A DNA stretch of 64,000 nucleotides from Dolichospermum compactum NIES-806 (GTDB lineage Bacteria; Cyanobacteriota; Cyanobacteriia; Cyanobacteriales; Nostocaceae). Positions within the stretch are counted from its first letter, which is position 1, and every line of letters begins with the position of its first letter. A model generated the notes under the pieces. The model did not search any database. It saw only the letters and a program-made list of their open reading frames with translations, and was not told where the DNA came from. The stretch covers positions 4,513,142 to 4,577,141 of the forward strand of contig NZ_AP018316.1 of the NCBI RefSeq assembly GCF_002368115.1, written 5' to 3'. Of this stretch, positions 36,084 through 44,172 are shown in pieces. The position numbers and the translations under genes were made by a program.

Positions 36084-36770
36084 ATGGTTATAAATTTTGC
36101 CCGGACTACTGTTTCTAAGGAACTACTAAAGCAAGTATTCCAACGCATTGATGCACAAAGTTGTCCCCAGTTATTTAATTTTCATATGCACACGGTTCAC
36201 TCGGATGGCAAACTAGAACCGGGTGATTTGATGGGTCAAGCGATCGCAATTGGTTTAAAAGGTCTAGCTATCACTGATCATCACAGTATTGGTGGCTACC
36301 AAGCAGCCCTGGTTTGGTTAGAAGATTGGAAATGGCGTAATCCTGATGCTCATACTCCATATCTGTGGAGTGGTGTAGAAATTAATGCCAATCTGCTGGA
36401 TAATGAAGTTCACATTCTGGCTTATGCTTTTGAGTCAGAACATCCCAGTATGCAGCCATATTTACAAAAAATTCCGAGTACAGGGAAGGCTTATCAAGCA
36501 GTTAACGTTATTAAAGCTGTTCATGAAGCGGGAGGAGTAGCGGTACTTGCTCACCCAGCCCGGTATAGGCGATCGCATTTTGACCTCATTCCTGCGGCTG
36601 CGGGTGATGGTATTGATGGTGTTGAAACTTTCTACGCTTACAATAACCCCAAACCTTGGAAACCTAGTGTGGTGGAAACTGAGGAGGTTCAACAATTAGC
36701 GGAAAAATTTAATTTGTTTAGCACCTGTGGTACTGATTCGCACGGATTGAATTTGATGCATAGGTTGTAA
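36084..36770 (+). CDS. PHP-domain metal-dependent phosphoesterase-like protein
   Basis: A 228-residue PHP-family protein, the group of DNA polymerase PHP domains, histidinol phosphatase and RNase AM/TrpH. Metal ligands seen: FHMHTVHSDG (HxH ... D), LAITDHHSI, EIN in SGVEINA, HILAY, LAHPARY and a C-terminal CGTDSHG. The set is complete, so an active metal site is expected. By family it may be a 3'-5' exonuclease or 3',5'-nucleoside bisphosphatase; the exact substrate is unknown. I chose ATG 36084 (preceded by AGAGGGGTT) rather than TTG 36069. The dihydroorotase-like gene follows after about 115 bases with heptamer repeats. Confidence 0.87.
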   Translation: MVINFARTTVSKELLKQVFQRIDAQSCPQLFNFHMHTVHSDGKLEPGDLMGQAIAIGLKGLAITDHHSIGGYQAALVWLEDWKWRNPDAHTPYLWSGVEINANLLDNEVHILAYAFESEHPSMQPYLQKIPSTGKAYQAVNVIKAVHEAGGVAVLAHPARYRRSHFDLIPAAAGDGIDGVETFYAYNNPKPWKPSVVETEEVQQLAEKFNLFSTCGTDSHGLNLMHRL

Positions 36771-36848
36771 ATCTGTATTTACCTCGTTTAAACTCCTGGT
36801 TTACTAACCAGGGGAAAGGTGACAGGTTACAGGGGGAAAATTATTTCT

Positions 36849-36890
36849 AATGACTAATGACCAGTGACTAATGACCAATGACTAATGACT
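36849..36890 (+). repeat. TAATGAC heptamer tandem repeat running into a start codon
   Basis: Five to six degenerate copies of TGACTAA/TGACCAA, running directly into the ATG of the dihydroorotase-like gene, so ATG ACT AA- is itself a repeat unit. The same unit runs into the cheA start at 58854. Confidence 0.8.
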
Positions 36891-38159
36891 AAAGAACTAT
36901 TAAAACAAGTAAGAGTAATTGATCCTGTCCAGAAAACTGATACCGTAGCAGATGTATTAATTATTGATGGTTATATCCAAACTGTTGCCCCGCAAATTCC
37001 ATATTTTAGTGTTGATACTTCTATTCGTGATTGTCAAGGCTTAATTCTTGGGGCGGGATTAGTTGATTTATATAGTCATTCAGGTGAACCTGGATTTGAA
37101 GAACGAGAAACTTTAAGTTCTTTCTTACAAGCTGCCAAGGCTGGTGGTTTTACTAGAGTGGGTGTATTACCGGATACATCACCACCGATTGATAAACCTG
37201 CTTTAGTAGCACAGTTACAGCAACAGCGAGATAGAGGAAAAGCTTCTCCCCATTTGCACATCTGGGGGGCAATTACCTTAGATATAGCAGGTAAACAATT
37301 AACAGAGGTAGCAGATTTAGCCGCTGCCGGGGTTGTGGGTTTTACTGATGCTAAACCTTGGGACAATTTGGGGATAGTCAGACGGGTTTTGGAGTATCTT
37401 CAACCCTTTGGTAAACCTGTGGCTTTTTGGCCATGCGATCGCCATTTGGCAGCTAATGGTAGAATCAGAGACGGTGCAGAAGCCTTGCGAATAGGCTTAT
37501 CTCCCATTCCAGTTAGTGCGGAAACAACAGCAATTGCCGCTTTATTAGAATTAGTCGCGGATATTGGTACACCAGTTCATATTATGCGTGTTTCCACTGC
37601 TCGTGGTGTAGAATTAATTGCTAAAGCTAAAGCTCAAGGTCTTGCCGTTACTGCTAGTACCACCTGGATGCACGTTTTACTAGATACAACAGCTATCAGA
37701 AATTATCACACATCCTTGCATTTAGATTCGCCCTTGGGAAATCACCAAGATATGCTATGCTTGCGGGATGCTGTGCGAACTGGGATCATAGATGCGATCG
37801 CTATTGATCACGCACCTTATACTTATGAAGAAAAAGTCCAAGCTTTTGGTGAATCACCACCGGGGGCAATTGGTTTAGAATTAGCATTACCCCTACTTTG
37901 GCAAAATCTCGTAGCGACTGGAGAATTTACAGCTTTAGAATTATGGCGCGTTTTGAGTCATCAACCAGCAGCTTGTTTGCAACAAGAAGTTAAAGCCATT
38001 CAAGCTGGAGAAACAGCCGAATTGACTTTATTCAATCCGCTGCAAACTTGGAACATCAACAAAGCAAATCTCCAGACACTTGCTTATAATACTCCTTGGT
38101 TTGGTCAAGAAGTTACAGGTCGGGTTGTGCAAGTTTGGTGTCATACTAATTTAAAATGA
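36885..38159 (+). CDS. pyrC: Dihydroorotase-like protein with degenerate metal site
   Basis: A 424-residue amidohydrolase-fold protein closest to class I dihydroorotases. GLILGAGLVDLYSHSGEPG (about 52-70) corresponds to the DxHxHxREPG motif, but the first metal His is Tyr63 and the substrate Arg is Gly67; only His65 remains. The next conserved block reads PDTSPPIDKP instead of PNTxPP. The TPHHL block reads TWMHVLL. The catalytic Asp block IDHAPYTYEEK keeps Asp-His-Ala-Pro. The enzyme may be inactive, like the non-catalytic PyrC' subunits that scaffold aspartate carbamoyltransferase in some bacteria. The first codons come from a tandem repeat, and the last five codons plus the stop fall in a MITE-like repeat. 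Confidence 0.8.
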   Translation: MTKELLKQVRVIDPVQKTDTVADVLIIDGYIQTVAPQIPYFSVDTSIRDCQGLILGAGLVDLYSHSGEPGFEERETLSSFLQAAKAGGFTRVGVLPDTSPPIDKPALVAQLQQQRDRGKASPHLHIWGAITLDIAGKQLTEVADLAAAGVVGFTDAKPWDNLGIVRRVLEYLQPFGKPVAFWPCDRHLAANGRIRDGAEALRIGLSPIPVSAETTAIAALLELVADIGTPVHIMRVSTARGVELIAKAKAQGLAVTASTTWMHVLLDTTAIRNYHTSLHLDSPLGNHQDMLCLRDAVRTGIIDAIAIDHAPYTYEEKVQAFGESPPGAIGLELALPLLWQNLVATGEFTALELWRVLSHQPAACLQQEVKAIQAGETAELTLFNPLQTWNINKANLQTLAYNTPWFGQEVTGRVVQVWCHTNLK

Positions 38160-38258
38160 AGCTGCTTAAAGTAAAATTCTAAGAATAATTAAACGCAGAT
38201 AAACGCAGATAAATACGGATGATAATTATTCTGAGCAGTTTCACATAAAATTGGTATA
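38144..38258. repeat. MITE-like repeat with TATACCAA ends, copy 2, overlapping a gene end
   Basis: Aligns with the reverse complement of 12893-13010: shared ATGAAGCTGC, TCTAAGAATAATT, AGATAAATACGGATGA and the right end ATAAAATTGGTATA. The left end (TACTAATTTAAAATGAAG) forms the last codons and TGA stop of the dihydroorotase-like gene. Confidence 0.65.
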
Positions 38259-38294
38259 ATCTATTTTAGTACATGAGAACTATATTAATACTCA

Positions 38295-39731
38295 ATGTCT
38301 GATTTAATTCTGTTTTGGCATCGTCGAGATTTACGCATTTCTGATCATACAGGACTAGCTGCGGCTAGAGAAAAAAGTGCGAAGATTGTAGGTGTATTTT
38401 GTCTAGATCCTCAAATTCTCGCAAGTGATGATATTGCCCCCGTTAGGGTAAAATATATGATTGGCTGTTTGCAATCTCTCCAAGAAAGATATCAGCAAGC
38501 AGGTAGTCAATTATTAATTTTACAAAATGATCCCGTGATTGCAATTCCCAAATTAGCAACAGCATTAAAAGCAAAAGCTGTATTTTGGAATTGGGATGTT
38601 GAACCCTATTCCCAAACACGAGATTTAGCTGTAATTGAAGCTTTGAAAACTCAAGGAATTGAATTTCTTAACGACAATTGGGATCAGTTATTACATTCAC
38701 CAACAGAAATTTTTAGTGGTGCGAAAACTCCCTATACTGTTTATACCCCTTTTTGGAAAAATTGGATTACTAAATCTAAAGCTAAACCAGTTGAAACTTT
38801 AGCAAATCTAGAAAATTTAACAGCAGAAGAACAAGAGATTTCTCAACTCACAGGAACTATTAATTTACCTTCTGCCGCAGATTTAGGTTTTATTTGGGAT
38901 GCAGAATTGATAATTTCTCCCGGAGAATTAGTAGCACAAGAAAAGTTAGATAATTTTGCCAAATCTGCTATTAATGAATATCAAGAACAGCGGAATTTTC
39001 CCGCAATTGATGGTACATCTCAATTAAGTGCCGCTTTAAAGTTTGGTGTTATTGGGATGAGAACTATTTGGCAAACTACTATAGAAGCACTGGCAAATGG
39101 TAACAGTGAAGAAGTAAATGCCAGTATCCAAACATGGCAAAAGGAATTAGCATGGCGGGAATTTTATCAACATGCTATGTACCATTTTCCAGAATTAGCT
39201 AAGGGTGCATATAGAGACACTTTTAAAACATTCCCTTGGCAAAATAATGAAAAGTATTTTCAGGCTTGGTGTGAAGGGAAAACAGGTTATCCTATAGTAG
39301 ATGCCGCCATGCGTCAATTAAATGAAACCGGCTGGATGCACAACAGATGTAGAATGATTGTTGCCAGTTTTTTGACTAAAGATCTAATTATTAATCCCCA
39401 ATGGGGAGAAAAATATTTTATGCAGAAACTCATTGATGGTGATTTATCTGCTAATAATGGAGGCTGGCAATGGAGTGCTTCTAGTGGTATGGACCCTCAA
39501 CCATTACGGATTTTTAACCCTGCCAGTCAAACCCAAAAATTTGATGCCGAAGCGGAATATATTCGTCAGTGGATACCTGAATTGCGTTATGTATCTCCAG
39601 AATACTTGGTAACTGGGAAAATTCCCCTGTTAGATTACTATGGCACAAATTACCAGCAGCCAATCGTTGATCATAAACAACAGCAAGCTTTGTTTAAGCA
39701 ATTATATCAACAACAAAAGGTTATTGGATGA
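38295..39731 (+). CDS. phr: Deoxyribodipyrimidine photolyase (class I CPD photolyase)
   Basis: A 478-residue flavoprotein that repairs UV-induced cyclobutane pyrimidine dimers with blue light. The N-terminal antenna domain begins LILFWHRRDLRISDHTGL. The FAD domain holds WQKELAWREFYQH, KTGYPIVDAAMRQL, GWMHNRCRMIVASF and the active-site NNGGWQWSASSGMDPQPLRIF. The WQW with Asn pattern is that of CPD photolyases rather than cryptochromes. Length and sequence fit the 8-HDF-type cyanobacterial photolyase (as in Synechococcus). It is monocistronic; a MITE lies directly upstream. Confidence 0.96.
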   Translation: MSDLILFWHRRDLRISDHTGLAAAREKSAKIVGVFCLDPQILASDDIAPVRVKYMIGCLQSLQERYQQAGSQLLILQNDPVIAIPKLATALKAKAVFWNWDVEPYSQTRDLAVIEALKTQGIEFLNDNWDQLLHSPTEIFSGAKTPYTVYTPFWKNWITKSKAKPVETLANLENLTAEEQEISQLTGTINLPSAADLGFIWDAELIISPGELVAQEKLDNFAKSAINEYQEQRNFPAIDGTSQLSAALKFGVIGMRTIWQTTIEALANGNSEEVNASIQTWQKELAWREFYQHAMYHFPELAKGAYRDTFKTFPWQNNEKYFQAWCEGKTGYPIVDAAMRQLNETGWMHNRCRMIVASFLTKDLIINPQWGEKYFMQKLIDGDLSANNGGWQWSASSGMDPQPLRIFNPASQTQKFDAEAEYIRQWIPELRYVSPEYLVTGKIPLLDYYGTNYQQPIVDHKQQQALFKQLYQQQKVIG

Positions 39732-39750
39732 AATGTTATAGTTTGGAAAA

Positions 39751-39824
39751 TGGCTCAGGTCAGATTTGAACTGACGACCCCAGGCTTATGAGTCCCGTAC
39801 TCTAACCAACTGAGCTACTGAGCC
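39751..39824 (-). tRNA. tRNA-Met (CAU anticodon, elongator type)
   Basis: On the minus strand: acceptor stem GGCTCAG/CTGAGCC, D arm GCTCAGTTGGTTAGAG(T), anticodon loop CTCATAA (anticodon CAT), T arm GTCAGTTCAAATCTGAC and discriminator A. 74 bases, CCA not encoded. A normal Watson-Crick first pair (G1-C72) means it is not the initiator. A lysidine-modified Ile2 tRNA also reads CAT but has another acceptor sequence. Confidence 0.93.
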
Positions 39825-39902
39825 ACGTTGTTTTATCAACTCATACTAAGATAGCATACCAATTTGCATTTGACAACTATCAATTTCCAAATTTTTACTT
39901 TC

Positions 39903-39931
39903 AAAATAAAAAGAGGGAGTTCACGTCCCTC
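39903..39931 (-). terminator. Rho-independent terminator-like hairpin, minus strand
   Basis: Minus-strand stem GAGGGA/TCCCTC with loop CGTGAAC, followed by TTTTTATTTTG. It lies upstream of tRNA-Met and downstream of the IS200/IS605-like remnant, so it would end any transcript from that element. Confidence 0.65.
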
Positions 39932-39939
39932 AATTAACC

Positions 39940-40320
39940 AAAGAATCAGTGACATACTCCACACACTCCCTTATGCCTTGCGGCACGCTCGCGCGAACAG
40001 GTGAGTGTGGGCTTCTCGGCGACTCCTCTATGAAGACATTAACCGAGCTTTAAAGCCCTATGCCCTAGGGACTTTTTGAGATAATTTTTAACTTTTTTGA
40101 TAGGCTGCTTTTGGTGCATTTAATTGAGTTACACCTACTGTTGAAAACTATATCAAATATTTGAAAAAAATCAAGAAAGTGTTCATTCCTCATCGCCCAA
40201 CAGCACTGATTAAGCTGCGCTTAATTTTGCTCGTTGGGCAATTCGTCACTTACGCGTATTTATCTCATCACCTCCCTATCGGGTAGGTGAGAGGCTTCTA
40301 CTGTTTAAGCTAAATTTCCA
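39940..40320 (-). mobile_element. IS200/IS605-like remnant with omegaRNA-like right end, no tnpB
   Basis: Read on the minus strand, the 3' part (40020 to 39945) is like the right end of IS200/IS605 elements that encode TnpB. GAGAAGCCCACACTCACC is followed by a hairpin closed by GGAGTGTGTGGAGTATGTCAC. At the other side (40269-40290) a short hairpin CACCTACCCGATAGGGAGGTG could be the left end. Between them is only AT-rich sequence with a 40-odd codon frame and no transposase. It may be a solo guide-RNA-bearing derivative or a PATE-type non-autonomous element. Recognition is by pattern, not alignment. Confidence 0.5.
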
Positions 40321-40331
40321 AGAGGCGGAAA

Positions 40332-42692
40332 TTAAATGCGATTGGGTAAGAAAGCGATTGGGTTAACAGCGCTTTTGCCAGATGGATGAACTTCAAAGTG
40401 AGTATGAGGTCCAGTGCTTAAACCAGTGCTACCCATAGCCGCGATTGTCTGACCTTGTTGCACTCTTTGACCAGGTTGCACCAAAATCCGGCTGTTATGT
40501 GCATAGCGAGTTAAGCTACCATCATCATGACGGATATCCACAAGGTTACCGTAACCACCGCTGTTCCAGCCTGCTTTCTCAACGACACCAGCAGATGAAG
40601 CATAAATAGGTGTGCCGGTTGAGTTAGCAATATCAATCCCTCTGTGCATTCTTCCCCACCGCCAGCCATAACCAGAGGTTAGAACTCCCTTAGCAGGCCA
40701 AATGTAGCTTGTGGTGGAAGAATTAGCTGGGAAACTGGGATTATCTTCAGTGGTCTGAGGCAAGTGGATATCCACTGCTGCTATAGGTGGTAAAGCGGGA
40801 GAAACTGAAGTTCCTCGCAATTTTCCTAAAGAGTCAGAGGCACTGGTACGAGCAGGAGGCACTGTTAATTTAATTCCAGATGATTTGCGGGGAGAATTCC
40901 ATCTAGCGCCTGTTTTGCTGGGCAGAAATTCTGGGTTAATTGGCTCGTTGGAAGGAGCGGATGCTGTCACTAGAGTCTTAAGCGGTTGATTGCTGTAGGT
41001 GGGCAATATTGCTTGAGGTACGGCAATCTGGATGGCATTCGCTTGAGAGACTGTGGAGTTATTGGATGATTCAATAGCAATAGGTACAGACTGAGTATTG
41101 TTTTCAGGGGCTGTAACAGCTACACCAGCTTGTTGAGCGCGGTATTTATAACGCAATCTCTCAATTTCTGCTTGCAAGCTGCGGATACGTTCATTACCTT
41201 TGGCTTTAGATACCTTTTGCACGGGTTTTTGTGAACCCTGCTTTTGTTGGGAAAAAGTTCTTGGTAATGGAACATCACCGCCTAAGCCGTAAGAGTTACT
41301 GGGAGTAGGTAAGGCTTTGGGAATAACAATAGGAATAGTAGGCTGCCCTTGGCTATCTGGGACTATTGGTGCAGGAACATTAATTCGGTTAGCGATACTA
41401 GGATAATTAGTCCGTTCTTGCTCTTGTGTCACTACTGGTACTGGGATAGCCACGCTATTGGTAGCCGGAGTTTCAATCCCTTCTACCTGCTCATTTATTG
41501 TTGGGGCAGGAATTGTTACACTGGTATTATTGGCAACAAATGATCTGGGGTTAAAACTAGGGTTATTTAAAGAAGAATTATCTACCTGCCTAGAGGTTTC
41601 TAATATCTTGTCCGCAGGAATAATTAACCTTTGATTAATTTGCAGTTGATTAGGATCACTCAGGTTGTTAGCTTTAACCAGATCAGAAACCGAAGTGCCG
41701 TAATTGGTAGCAATTTCTGCTAAGGTGTCTCCGGGCTTGACTTGATATGTTGAGGGAGATAATTGTGCGACAACTTTTGTTGAGGCTGATGCAGGCAGAG
41801 GTATTTGCTGTATCGTCGGACTTGTTTCTTTGTTCTGTTTCAACCGAGAAATCAGCTCGGATTGGTTGAAATCATTCAAGTTCTCCGATTGTTCTGGTAC
41901 GGATCTATTAGCTACAGTGGTTGGCTGTGCTTCTTTAATACCAGTTTTTAATAAATCTTGAGTTTGTTCAGATCGTAAATCTGCCAAACTATTTCTTAAG
42001 CGGGTTGACTTTTCCTGTAAGCGATTCAGGGCAAATTCCTGCTGTGCTTTTAATTGGGCATCAATATTACCGCCTGCTAACTCGCCTGCTGACAAATTTT
42101 GGGTACTGCCAGTAACCTCTTCCACTTTAGACAACTGTGATTCTGTCTCAGGCTGTTGGTTATTTGTTGGTAATGTCGCCTGAATTGGGCTATAGCTGAC
42201 TCCCGGAGCTAATTGTGAGTGAACAGAATTTCTGTCAACTGATTTGGCTGGGGAAATTACGTTGGATGCGGTGCCTTCGACGGCTGTGCTGTTGGTTGCA
42301 ATTTGCCACTTAGCTTCAAGCCCAGGTACTTGTGAGACTACTGTTGGTTCCAATATCGCTGGATTGGCTAACGCGCCTGCGTGTGAGACGGTTGGGGCTT
42401 CCAGTTTGGTGGCGGCAAATTTCATCTCAGTCTCAGCAACAGATGGATTTGTTGAAGCTGCTTTTTGACTGCCAACAGGAGCCGCTGCTTGGGCTTGATC
42501 GCTTTGTCGAGTCACCAAAAGGCTGGTTGCTCCCATGGATATCGCCAAGCCAATCATGGCTGCCCGATGAGTCCGCGCCCGGCGGGTCATTTTGGGATTG
42601 ATCTCATAATTTGTTTGCTCTACCGGGGCATCATCGCTGCTGGGGGTATTGTTCAACACAGCCTTATCTCTTTTTTTCAATGCTCGTTTCAA
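40332..42692 (-). CDS. LysM and M23 (LytM) peptidase, cell-wall hydrolase or divisome activator
   Basis: About 786 residues. A short cytoplasmic N-terminus and one transmembrane helix (about 43-60) are followed by long Ser/Pro/Gln-rich linkers. A LysM domain lies near residues 315-360 (STYQVKPGDTLAEIATNYG ... QRLIIPA) and a coiled-coil piece near 505-525. The C-terminal M23 domain has HRGIDIA, HDDGSLTRYAH and GPHTHFEVHP, so the zinc ligands are all present. Such proteins cut peptidoglycan cross-links or activate amidases in septation and in filament/heterocyst wall remodelling. The frame opens 7 codons earlier, but AGGAGG stands 6 bases before TTG 42692, so MKRALKKRDK is the likely N-terminus. 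Confidence 0.92.
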   Translation of the reverse strand: MKRALKKRDKAVLNNTPSSDDAPVEQTNYEINPKMTRRARTHRAAMIGLAISMGATSLLVTRQSDQAQAAAPVGSQKAASTNPSVAETEMKFAATKLEAPTVSHAGALANPAILEPTVVSQVPGLEAKWQIATNSTAVEGTASNVISPAKSVDRNSVHSQLAPGVSYSPIQATLPTNNQQPETESQLSKVEEVTGSTQNLSAGELAGGNIDAQLKAQQEFALNRLQEKSTRLRNSLADLRSEQTQDLLKTGIKEAQPTTVANRSVPEQSENLNDFNQSELISRLKQNKETSPTIQQIPLPASASTKVVAQLSPSTYQVKPGDTLAEIATNYGTSVSDLVKANNLSDPNQLQINQRLIIPADKILETSRQVDNSSLNNPSFNPRSFVANNTSVTIPAPTINEQVEGIETPATNSVAIPVPVVTQEQERTNYPSIANRINVPAPIVPDSQGQPTIPIVIPKALPTPSNSYGLGGDVPLPRTFSQQKQGSQKPVQKVSKAKGNERIRSLQAEIERLRYKYRAQQAGVAVTAPENNTQSVPIAIESSNNSTVSQANAIQIAVPQAILPTYSNQPLKTLVTASAPSNEPINPEFLPSKTGARWNSPRKSSGIKLTVPPARTSASDSLGKLRGTSVSPALPPIAAVDIHLPQTTEDNPSFPANSSTTSYIWPAKGVLTSGYGWRWGRMHRGIDIANSTGTPIYASSAGVVEKAGWNSGGYGNLVDIRHDDGSLTRYAHNSRILVQPGQRVQQGQTIAAMGSTGLSTGPHTHFEVHPSGKSAVNPIAFLPNRI

Positions 42693-43459
42693 AGACGACC
42701 TCCTAATGATCACTAGCGTTTAACTGATCTTGATTTTTAAGTTGGATATTAATTCATGATTGATATCACATCAAACCACATATCAAGATCACATTCACCA
42801 GAGACACTTACGCAAGATTAACGTGCTTCTCTGATTTAAACAACTTCTACACCTTTGTAAACCCTAAAGTTTTTGGTGCTGTCTTGTCTAAGTCACTCCT
42901 CACAACCTAAAAATTTTCACTGTTGAGAGTCATCCTCACTCATTCTGCTGCAAAAAGACAGAACTAAACAAATATCATAACTTGGCTAGGTCTATTGTCT
43001 CTATTAGCTCATTATCTGGGACGATTTCTACAATAGCAATAATCCCGCTGTAGACGTTTTCAAGATTTTTTGACTAAATCCGTTTTATCAATACGAGACT
43101 TTACTTTTATTCTTCCCTAAAAAACAACCGTATACAACATCCGCAATTTTTGCATTATTTTGTTGTATTTCTAGATACAATGTTATTCGATCCATTGAGA
43201 GTCAAGGTGTTTGGGATTTTTTGCTTTTTTGAGTCATAAGCTGAGAATTAACTAAAATCTATCCTTGGTGGTTAGATCACCCTGAAAATATCTATACAAA
43301 TTTCTTATGTCATGTTAGGAGGCTTTATCAGTATTTACCATGATTAACATTTTGGCTATGTATTTTATGCAACATTATTCTCAAGGGTTCTTGCATGATT
43401 GATTCTGATAAATATGTTTCTATCACAGTTAATCCTAAATTTCTGTTGGTGAATATGAA
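42693..43459. other. Long gene-free region upstream of the LysM/M23 gene
   Basis: About 770 AT-rich bases without a credible reading frame on either strand. The AGGAGG ribosome site of the peptidase gene is at 42699-42704. The region should hold the peptidase promoter and perhaps a long leader. I looked for a ydaO-type (c-di-AMP) riboswitch and for Yfr1 and found no convincing match. Nothing else can be named. Confidence 0.6.
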
Positions 43460-43921
43460 TTATTGTAAATAGCCTAACTGACGACGACATTCAAATAAAC
43501 CTATGGCGACGCTGACTGATAGGTTCAAGCTCCTTACACCAGGTTCATACATGGGAATATATAAGGTGGAATCACAAGTGGAGAGAATAGGCTCTGGTAA
43601 TCCTGCTGTTTCACTACCAAAGAGTAGCCAGTCATCCGGTTGAAATTCAAAATTAATGTAGTTAAAATCACCACGAACGCTAAAACCTAAGCATCTACCT
43701 CCACGTTGTTTATGTACGTTTTGAAATGTTTCTATGGAATTATGATAATGGAATTTAACGTAAGGCCAATAATCTAACCCGGCTCGTTTGAGATAGCGAT
43801 CGCTAATTTCAAATCCTAATGGACCGACCAAATGTAATTCCGTACCTGTAGCGGCACAAGTCCGGGCAATATTGCCAGTATTAGGAGGAATTTGTGGGTT
43901 GACTAAAACTATCTGGGGCAT
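43460..43921 (-). CDS. trmL: tRNA (cytidine/uridine-34 2'-O)-methyltransferase
   Basis: About 153 residues of the SPOUT superfamily. It methylates the wobble ribose of tRNA-Leu with SAM. N-terminal VLVNPQIPPNTGNIARTCAA, then LVGPLGFEIS, LFGSETAGLPEPIL and the C-terminal knot IPMYEPGVRSLNLSVSVAIG match TrmL closely. The start is ATG 43921 (MPQIVLV), not the TTG three codons upstream. The gene is isolated; heptamer repeats lie upstream. Confidence 0.94.
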   Translation of the reverse strand: MPQIVLVNPQIPPNTGNIARTCAATGTELHLVGPLGFEISDRYLKRAGLDYWPYVKFHYHNSIETFQNVHKQRGGRCLGFSVRGDFNYINFEFQPDDWLLFGSETAGLPEPILSTCDSTLYIPMYEPGVRSLNLSVSVAIGLFECRRQLGYLQ

Positions 43922-44050
43922 CTTTCTCAACTCTAAATTGTATATTAGGAAATTTCTTGCTGTCTAAAAATCTACCAAAATGTAGAGGCGATATATAGTT
44001 TTTTTTAATATGTACGAAGTATTTCCCTGTGATTATTTTTTTTAATCGTT

Positions 44051-44172
44051 CAGGAGGAGTCGGGAGTCAGGAGTCAGGAGGGAAGAAGAAAGAAAGAAAG
44101 AATTTTCTCGACTTTAAAAAATTGCCTCTTGCCTCTTGCCTCTTGCCTCTCCCCTATTGCCTATTGCCTCAC
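44051..44172. repeat. Two heptamer tandem repeats (GGAGTCA and TTGCCTC) overlapping the gshA end
   Basis: AGGAGTCGGGAGTCAGGAGTCAGGAG at 44052-44078, then TTGCCTCTTGCCTCTTGCC from about 44124 to 44170. The second tract runs into the 3' end of gshA: the last residues Val-Arg-Gln and the TAG stop are read from repeat units on the minus strand. Confidence 0.8.

Noticed and set aside
42693..42950. Possible c-di-AMP (ydaO) riboswitch before the LysM/M23 gene
   Set aside because: Conserved ydaO blocks could not be found on the minus strand.
42880..42960. ACTCCTCACAA, similar to the Yfr1 core ACTCCTCACAC
   Set aside because: No flanking hairpins or T-run as in Yfr1; one short match is not enough.
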